Assembly: GCA_023701165.1 (NCBI GenBank)
Contig: JAMPXL010000102.1
Span: 1 to 5,385 of the forward strand
Origin: Geothrix sp.
GTDB taxonomy: Bacteria; Acidobacteriota; Holophagae; Holophagales; Holophagaceae
Reading direction: 5' to 3'
DNA: 5,385 nt
The notes under the pieces are model-generated. The model worked only from the letters and a program-made list of their open reading frames with translations, searched no databases and was not told where the DNA came from. This document shows, piece after piece, positions 1 to 5,385 of this stretch (its first letter is position 1; each line of letters opens with the position of its first letter). A program made the translations under genes and the position numbers.

Positions 1-125
1 AGGATCCGGTGCTTCCCGCGCCACTTGGCCACCCAGAGGGTCAGCAGGGCCTCGAGGCGGGCCCGCTCGGCGGGGTGCTTCAAGCAGCTCTGGGCGTAGG
101 GCAGGAATTCGTCGAGCGGTTCCAC
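1..125 (-). CDS. Partial hypothetical protein, N-terminal 41 codons, runs off the left edge
   Basis: The minus strand reads VEPLDEFLPYAQSCLKHPAE, followed by a basic, amphipathic stretch with two Trp residues (LTLWVAKWRGKHRI), and leaves the window in frame. Almost every codon ends in G or C, as in the two large genes here. The GTG at 125-123 was chosen as start because a GGAG (minus strand, 137-134) lies 8 bases before it. A GTG eight codons upstream (149-147) is possible but has no well-spaced ribosome binding site. I do not recognise the family, and 41 residues are too few to assign a function. The visible part has no signal peptide or membrane segment and looks like a soluble, helical, charged N-terminus. 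The gene is divergent from the sensor kinase, so the two may share a control region. The alternative is a chance open frame, since GC-rich DNA gives many; the codon bias and ribosome binding site argue against that. Confidence 0.5.
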   Translation of the reverse strand, partial: MEPLDEFLPYAQSCLKHPAERARLEALLTLWVAKWRGKHRI

Positions 126-230
126 AGGGATGTCTCCAGCGGTCTCCACCCTACCGCAGCCCGGCGCTTCCTGGCCGGTCCCTCCCCTCCAAAGGCCGCT
201 ACCATGAAGTTGCCTTCTAAATAAAAGACC
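126..230. promoter_or_regulatory. Divergent intergenic control region
   Basis: This stretch of about 105 bases separates the starts of the minus-strand partial gene and the sensor kinase, so promoters for both should lie here. An AT-rich island at 216-227 (TCTAAATAAAAG) stands out in otherwise GC-rich DNA. It contains TAAATA (218-223), a candidate -10 element for the plus strand, but I see no convincing -35 partner. If that -10 is used, transcription would begin almost at the kinase ATG, giving a leaderless or near-leaderless message. That would fit the lack of a Shine-Dalgarno sequence before 231. I see no clear operator palindrome. Confidence 0.3.
134..137 (-). promoter_or_regulatory. Ribosome binding site for the left-edge minus-strand gene
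   Basis: The minus strand has GGAG followed by an 8-base spacer and GTG. This spacing is good for a Shine-Dalgarno element and is the reason for preferring the GTG at 125 over the one at 149. Confidence 0.4.
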
Positions 231-2828
<2,598 letters not shown>

Positions 2829-2853
2829 GGTTGGATACGCACAACCAGATGAT

Positions 2854-2866
2854 CCATTCAGAATGG
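2854..2866. repeat. Short inverted repeat CCATTC-A-GAATGG
   Basis: Perfect 6-base arms sit around a single central base. A one-base loop cannot form an RNA hairpin, so if functional it is a dimeric protein binding site rather than a terminator. No regulator family is recognised. It lies 32 bases, about three helical turns, centre to centre from the next inverted repeat, but the two differ in sequence. Confidence 0.3.
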
Positions 2867-2885
2867 CGAATGTCCCCACTAAGTC

Positions 2886-2898
2886 CTTGAGATTCAAG
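2886..2898. repeat. Short inverted repeat CTTGA-GAT-TCAAG
   Basis: Perfect 5-base arms sit around a 3-base centre. The TTGA...TCAA halves resemble FNR half-sites (TTGAT...ATCAA), but the spacing is too short for a standard FNR box. It lies just upstream of the CRP-like palindrome. It may be an operator half or chance. Confidence 0.25.
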
Positions 2899-2903
2899 CC
2901 TCC

Positions 2904-2919
2904 TGTGGCATGGATCACA
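2904..2919 (+). promoter_or_regulatory. Putative CRP/FNR-superfamily binding site (TGTGG-N6-TCACA)
   Basis: The sequence matches the classic CRP-type palindrome TGTGA-N6-TCACA at 9 of 10 specified positions, with the exact 6-base spacer. The same half-site is used by several CRP/FNR-family regulators, including HcpR-type nitrosative-stress regulators (TCACAA half). The centre is near 2911.5. A class II activator site centred about 41 bases before the start would put transcription near 2950, just after the weak -10 candidate TTTAGA. The downstream gene carries a hemerythrin domain and a redox flavoenzyme, so a redox or NO-responsive regulator is plausible, but its identity is inference. Confidence 0.45.
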
Positions 2920-2984
2920 AGTGTTCCCGATTAGGTTTTTAGACACAGAAATCCCCCTGCGGTCATCGCATGCTGAACGGATCT

Positions 2985-2989
2985 GGAGG
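2985..2989 (+). promoter_or_regulatory. Shine-Dalgarno sequence for the hemerythrin-NfnAB fusion
   Basis: GGAGG lies 5 bases before the ATG at 2995. It fixes the start and confirms that the hemerythrin domain is translated as the N-terminus of the long frame. An in-frame TGA at 2974-2976 excludes a longer N-terminus. Confidence 0.8.
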
Positions 2990-2994
2990 CTTCC

Positions 2995-5385
2995 ATGTCC
3001 GACACGGCCCATCAGCTGACCCCCGCCGGAAACCTGCCTGCGCCGAACTGGCATGCCACCCACCAGGAGGCCCAGGAGCGCCTGACCCGCATGGCCGCCG
3101 GCCTGGCCTCCAGCGACTGGAAGGCCGTGGATGCGGGAGCCCGCTGGATCTTCGAGGTGCTGAAACCCCACAACGAGGCCGAAGAGCGGGAGCTCTTCCC
3201 CCTGCTCGAAGAGATCGGGGCGGAATCCCTGCACCAGCGGCTCCACGAGGACCACCGCCAGATGTGGGACCTCACCCTCCAGCTGCTCGCCGAGATCAAC
3301 GAAGGCCAAGTGCGGGCGCCCCGCTCGCTGACCCTGCTGGGCCAGCGCCTGGTGGACCTGATCCGCGACCACATCGACGCCGAGGAGCAGCTCATGCTGC
3401 CCCTGCTCAAGGGCAAGTCCCTCTACGCCTCCGACGCTGAGACCCAGGACGGGTACCTGATCCTCGAGAAGAAGCTCATCGCCCCCGAGACCTGGTCCTT
3501 CATCGTGCAGGCCCCCCAGGTGGCCCGGGGCCGCAAGCCCGGCCAGTTCTTCATGGTGGCGCCCTTCCCCGAGAGCGAGCGCATCCCGCTCACCCTGGCC
3601 GGCGGCGATGCCCGCCGCGGCTACATCCACTTCATCATGCAGGAGGTGGGTTCCACCACGAAGGCCATGGGCAAGCTCAGCGCGGGCGACCGCCTCTACG
3701 CCGTGGCCGGCCCCATGGGCACCCCCACGGAGCTGGTGGAGGAGGGCACCATCGTCCTGATGGCGGGCGGCTACGGTTCCGCCGCCATCCTGCCCGCCGC
3801 CGAGGAGCTCCACGCCAAGGGCCGCCGCGTGATCACCATCCTGGGCGGCCGCAGCAAGGAGCGCGTGCTGCTGGCCGACGAGCTGGGCGCGGCCTCCGCC
3901 GAGCTGATCGTGACCACCGATGACGGCACCCTGGGCCGCAAGGGCCTGGTCACCGACGCCCTCAAGGACATCATCGCCCGCGAGAAGGTCGCCCAGGTGG
4001 TGGCCGTGGGCCCCCTGCCCATGATGCGGGCCGTCTCGGACCTGACCCAGCCCCACGGCATCTTCACCCTCGTGAGCCTCAACGCCCTCATGGTGGACGG
4101 CACCGGCATGTGCGGCGGCTGCCGCGTCAGCGTGGGCGGCGAGACCAAGTTCGCCTGCTTCGACGGCCCCGACTTCGACGGCCACAAGGTGGACTTCAAC
4201 ATGCTCCGCATGCGCCAGGACTGGTACAAGGCCGAGGAGCAGTGCGATCCCCACGACTGCAAGATCGGGCGCGTGGCCGCCACCGGCCCCGTGGACTACT
4301 CGAAGTACCTGAACGAGCCCGTGACCGAGCTGGACTGGAAGAACCTGGACCTGGGCGGCATCAAGCCCAGCCAGAAGATGAAGATCCCCCGCCAGGAGAT
4401 GGCCTGCCAGCCGCCGGAGCTGCGCGTGTGCAACTTCGACGAGGTGAGCCTGGGCCTGTCGCCCGAGCAGGCCAAGCTGGAAGCCGCCCGCTGCATCATG
4501 TGCAAGCACCCCGCCTGCATCGAGGGCTGCCCGGTGAGCATCAACATCCCGGCCTTCCTGCAGCAGATCGTCAACGACGATCCCCAGGCCGCCGCCCGCG
4601 TCATCAAGGAGAGCTCCAGCCTGGGCTCCGTCTGCGGCCGCGTCTGCCCCCAGGAGAAGCAGTGCGAGATCAAGTGCGTGGTGGGCATCAAGGGCCTGCC
4701 CGTCTCCATCGGCCGCCTGGAGCGCTACGCCTGCGACAGCATGCTGGGCTCCGATGAGCTGCCTCCCGTCGAGGCCCCCACGGGCAAGAAGGTGGCCGTC
4801 ATCGGCGCGGGCCCCGCGGGCCTCACGGTGGCCGGCGAGCTCATCAAGAAGGGCCACCAGGTCACGGTCTACGACGCCTTCCACAAGCCCGGCGGCGTGA
4901 TGCTCTACGGCATCCCCGAGTTCCGCCTGCCCAACAAGATCGTCGATCAGGAAGTGGACACCCTCCGCCGCCTGGGCGTGAAGTTCGTCATGAACACCCT
5001 CGTGGGCCGCAGCATGACCCTGGACGACCTCCGCCAGGAGAACGACGCCGTCTTCATGGGCACCGGCGCCGGCCTGCCCAAGATGATGGGCATCCCCGGC
5101 GAGGAGTACAAGGGCGTCTACACCGCCAACGAGTTCCTCACCCGCATCAACCTCATGCGCGCCGACCTCTTCCCCAGCTACGGCACCCCCGTGACCGTCG
5201 GGAAGCACGTCATCATCGTGGGCGCGGGCAACACGGCCATGGACGCCTCCCGCGCGGCCCGCCGCATGGGCGCCGAGCACGTGACGGTGGTCTACCGCCG
5301 CACCGTGAAGGAATCCACGGCCCGCAAGGAGGAGTTGGAGCACGCCCACGAGGAGGGCGTGGAATTCAAGTTCCTCACCACCCCC
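2995..5385 (+). CDS. Hemerythrin-NfnA(SudB)-NfnB(SudA) fusion, bifurcating NAD(P)H:ferredoxin oxidoreductase type, 3' end beyond window
   Basis: At least 797 codons in one uninterrupted frame, open at the right edge. Residues about 15-142 are a hemerythrin/HHE di-iron domain: His20/His23, His59-x3-Glu63, His87 and His126-x3-Glu130. Residues about 150-445 match NfnA/SudB (ferredoxin-NADP reductase fold): flavin motif ERIPLT (195-200), nucleotide loop MAGGYGSAAILP (256-267), and a [2Fe-2S] site DGTGMCGGC with Cys373, Cys376, Cys388 and likely Asp368. Residues about 460 onward match NfnB/SudA, related to the glutamate synthase small subunit: two [4Fe-4S] motifs (Cys500/503/508/512 and Cys547/551/557/561), FAD loop GAGPAG (604-609), YGIPEFRLPN (638-647), and NADP(H) loop GAGNTAMD (743-750) with VVYRR (765-769). 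About 130 residues of NfnB should lie beyond the window. Known NfnAB couples NADH and reduced ferredoxin to NADP+ reduction in the cytoplasm; SudBA was also described as a sulfide dehydrogenase. No signal peptide is seen. Bifurcation is inferred from family. A plain NADPH oxidoreductase, or misannotation as DHODB subunit plus glutamate synthase, are the alternatives. Confidence 0.9.
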   Translation, partial: MSDTAHQLTPAGNLPAPNWHATHQEAQERLTRMAAGLASSDWKAVDAGARWIFEVLKPHNEAEERELFPLLEEIGAESLHQRLHEDHRQMWDLTLQLLAEINEGQVRAPRSLTLLGQRLVDLIRDHIDAEEQLMLPLLKGKSLYASDAETQDGYLILEKKLIAPETWSFIVQAPQVARGRKPGQFFMVAPFPESERIPLTLAGGDARRGYIHFIMQEVGSTTKAMGKLSAGDRLYAVAGPMGTPTELVEEGTIVLMAGGYGSAAILPAAEELHAKGRRVITILGGRSKERVLLADELGAASAELIVTTDDGTLGRKGLVTDALKDIIAREKVAQVVAVGPLPMMRAVSDLTQPHGIFTLVSLNALMVDGTGMCGGCRVSVGGETKFACFDGPDFDGHKVDFNMLRMRQDWYKAEEQCDPHDCKIGRVAATGPVDYSKYLNEPVTELDWKNLDLGGIKPSQKMKIPRQEMACQPPELRVCNFDEVSLGLSPEQAKLEAARCIMCKHPACIEGCPVSINIPAFLQQIVNDDPQAAARVIKESSSLGSVCGRVCPQEKQCEIKCVVGIKGLPVSIGRLERYACDSMLGSDELPPVEAPTGKKVAVIGAGPAGLTVAGELIKKGHQVTVYDAFHKPGGVMLYGIPEFRLPNKIVDQEVDTLRRLGVKFVMNTLVGRSMTLDDLRQENDAVFMGTGAGLPKMMGIPGEEYKGVYTANEFLTRINLMRADLFPSYGTPVTVGKHVIIVGAGNTAMDASRAARRMGAEHVTVVYRRTVKESTARKEELEHAHEEGVEFKFLTTP

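Larger units (their letters stand above)
2829..2994 (+). promoter_or_regulatory. Intergenic control region upstream of the hemerythrin-NfnAB fusion
   Basis: These 166 bases are visibly richer in A+T than the genes on either side. They hold two short inverted repeats, a CRP/FNR-like palindrome and a strong ribosome binding site, each listed separately. This suggests the fusion gene has its own promoter rather than depending on read-through from the kinase. A T-run at 2936-2940 followed by AGACAC could contain a poor -10 element (TTTAGA, 2938-2943). I see no convincing stem-loop plus U-tract terminator after the kinase stop codon. Confidence 0.5.

Noticed and set aside
9..224. Small plus-strand open frame of 71 codons before the kinase
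   Set aside because: It overlaps the minus-strand partial gene, which has better codon use. Its Pro/Gly/Ala-rich translation looks like antisense, and there is no ribosome binding site.
2829..2846. Possible terminator hairpin after the kinase (GGTTG...CAACC)
   Set aside because: The stem is only 5 bp with an 8-base loop and no following T-run, so it is too weak to call an intrinsic terminator.
2970..3440. Plus-strand frame of 156 codons overlapping the hemerythrin domain
   Set aside because: It is a Pro/Arg/Gly-rich out-of-frame reading of the hemerythrin coding sequence. The frame starting at 2995 has the ribosome binding site and the HHE ligand pattern.
4110..4757. Plus-strand frame of 215 codons inside the NfnAB region
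   Set aside because: It is an Arg/Pro/Gly-rich out-of-frame shadow of the NfnA-NfnB coding sequence.

Overview
The window is high-GC bacterial DNA, about two-thirds G+C by eye, with codons ending mostly in G or C. It holds two large plus-strand genes and the start of a small divergent gene at the left edge. The base composition and gene types would suit an anaerobic or iron-reducing bacterium such as a member of the Acidobacteriota (Holophaga/Geothrix group). Myxococcota or Desulfobacterota are equally conceivable. This taxonomic guess is weak because no rRNA or marker gene is present.

Layout: (1) Positions 1-125, minus strand, hold the first 41 codons of a gene that runs off the left edge. 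It is unrecognised, but its codon use and ribosome binding site support it. (2) Positions 126-230 are the divergent control region. (3) Positions 231-2828, plus strand, encode an 865-residue membrane hybrid sensor kinase: TM, periplasmic CHASE sensor, TM, PAS, HisKA, HATPase and receiver. (4) Positions 2829-2994 are an AT-richer intergenic stretch with a near-perfect CRP/FNR-family palindrome (TGTGG-N6-TCACA), two other short inverted repeats and a GGAGG ribosome binding site. (5) From 2995 to the right edge and beyond, plus strand, runs an unfinished reading frame of at least 797 codons. It fuses a hemerythrin (HHE) di-iron domain to both halves of an NfnAB/SudBA-type iron-sulfur flavoenzyme.

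The triple fusion is the main point of interest. NfnAB (NADH-dependent reduced ferredoxin:NADP+ oxidoreductase, also described as sulfide dehydrogenase SudBA) normally consists of two subunits. Here both are in one chain, and all four expected hemerythrin ligand positions are present in an N-terminal domain. A natural hypothesis is an O2-, NO- or peroxide-responsive domain attached to the enzyme that balances NADH, NADPH and ferredoxin. The CRP/FNR-type site upstream would fit control by a redox or nitrosative-stress regulator. The sensor kinase lies just upstream on the same strand, but nothing in the sequence shows that it controls the enzyme.
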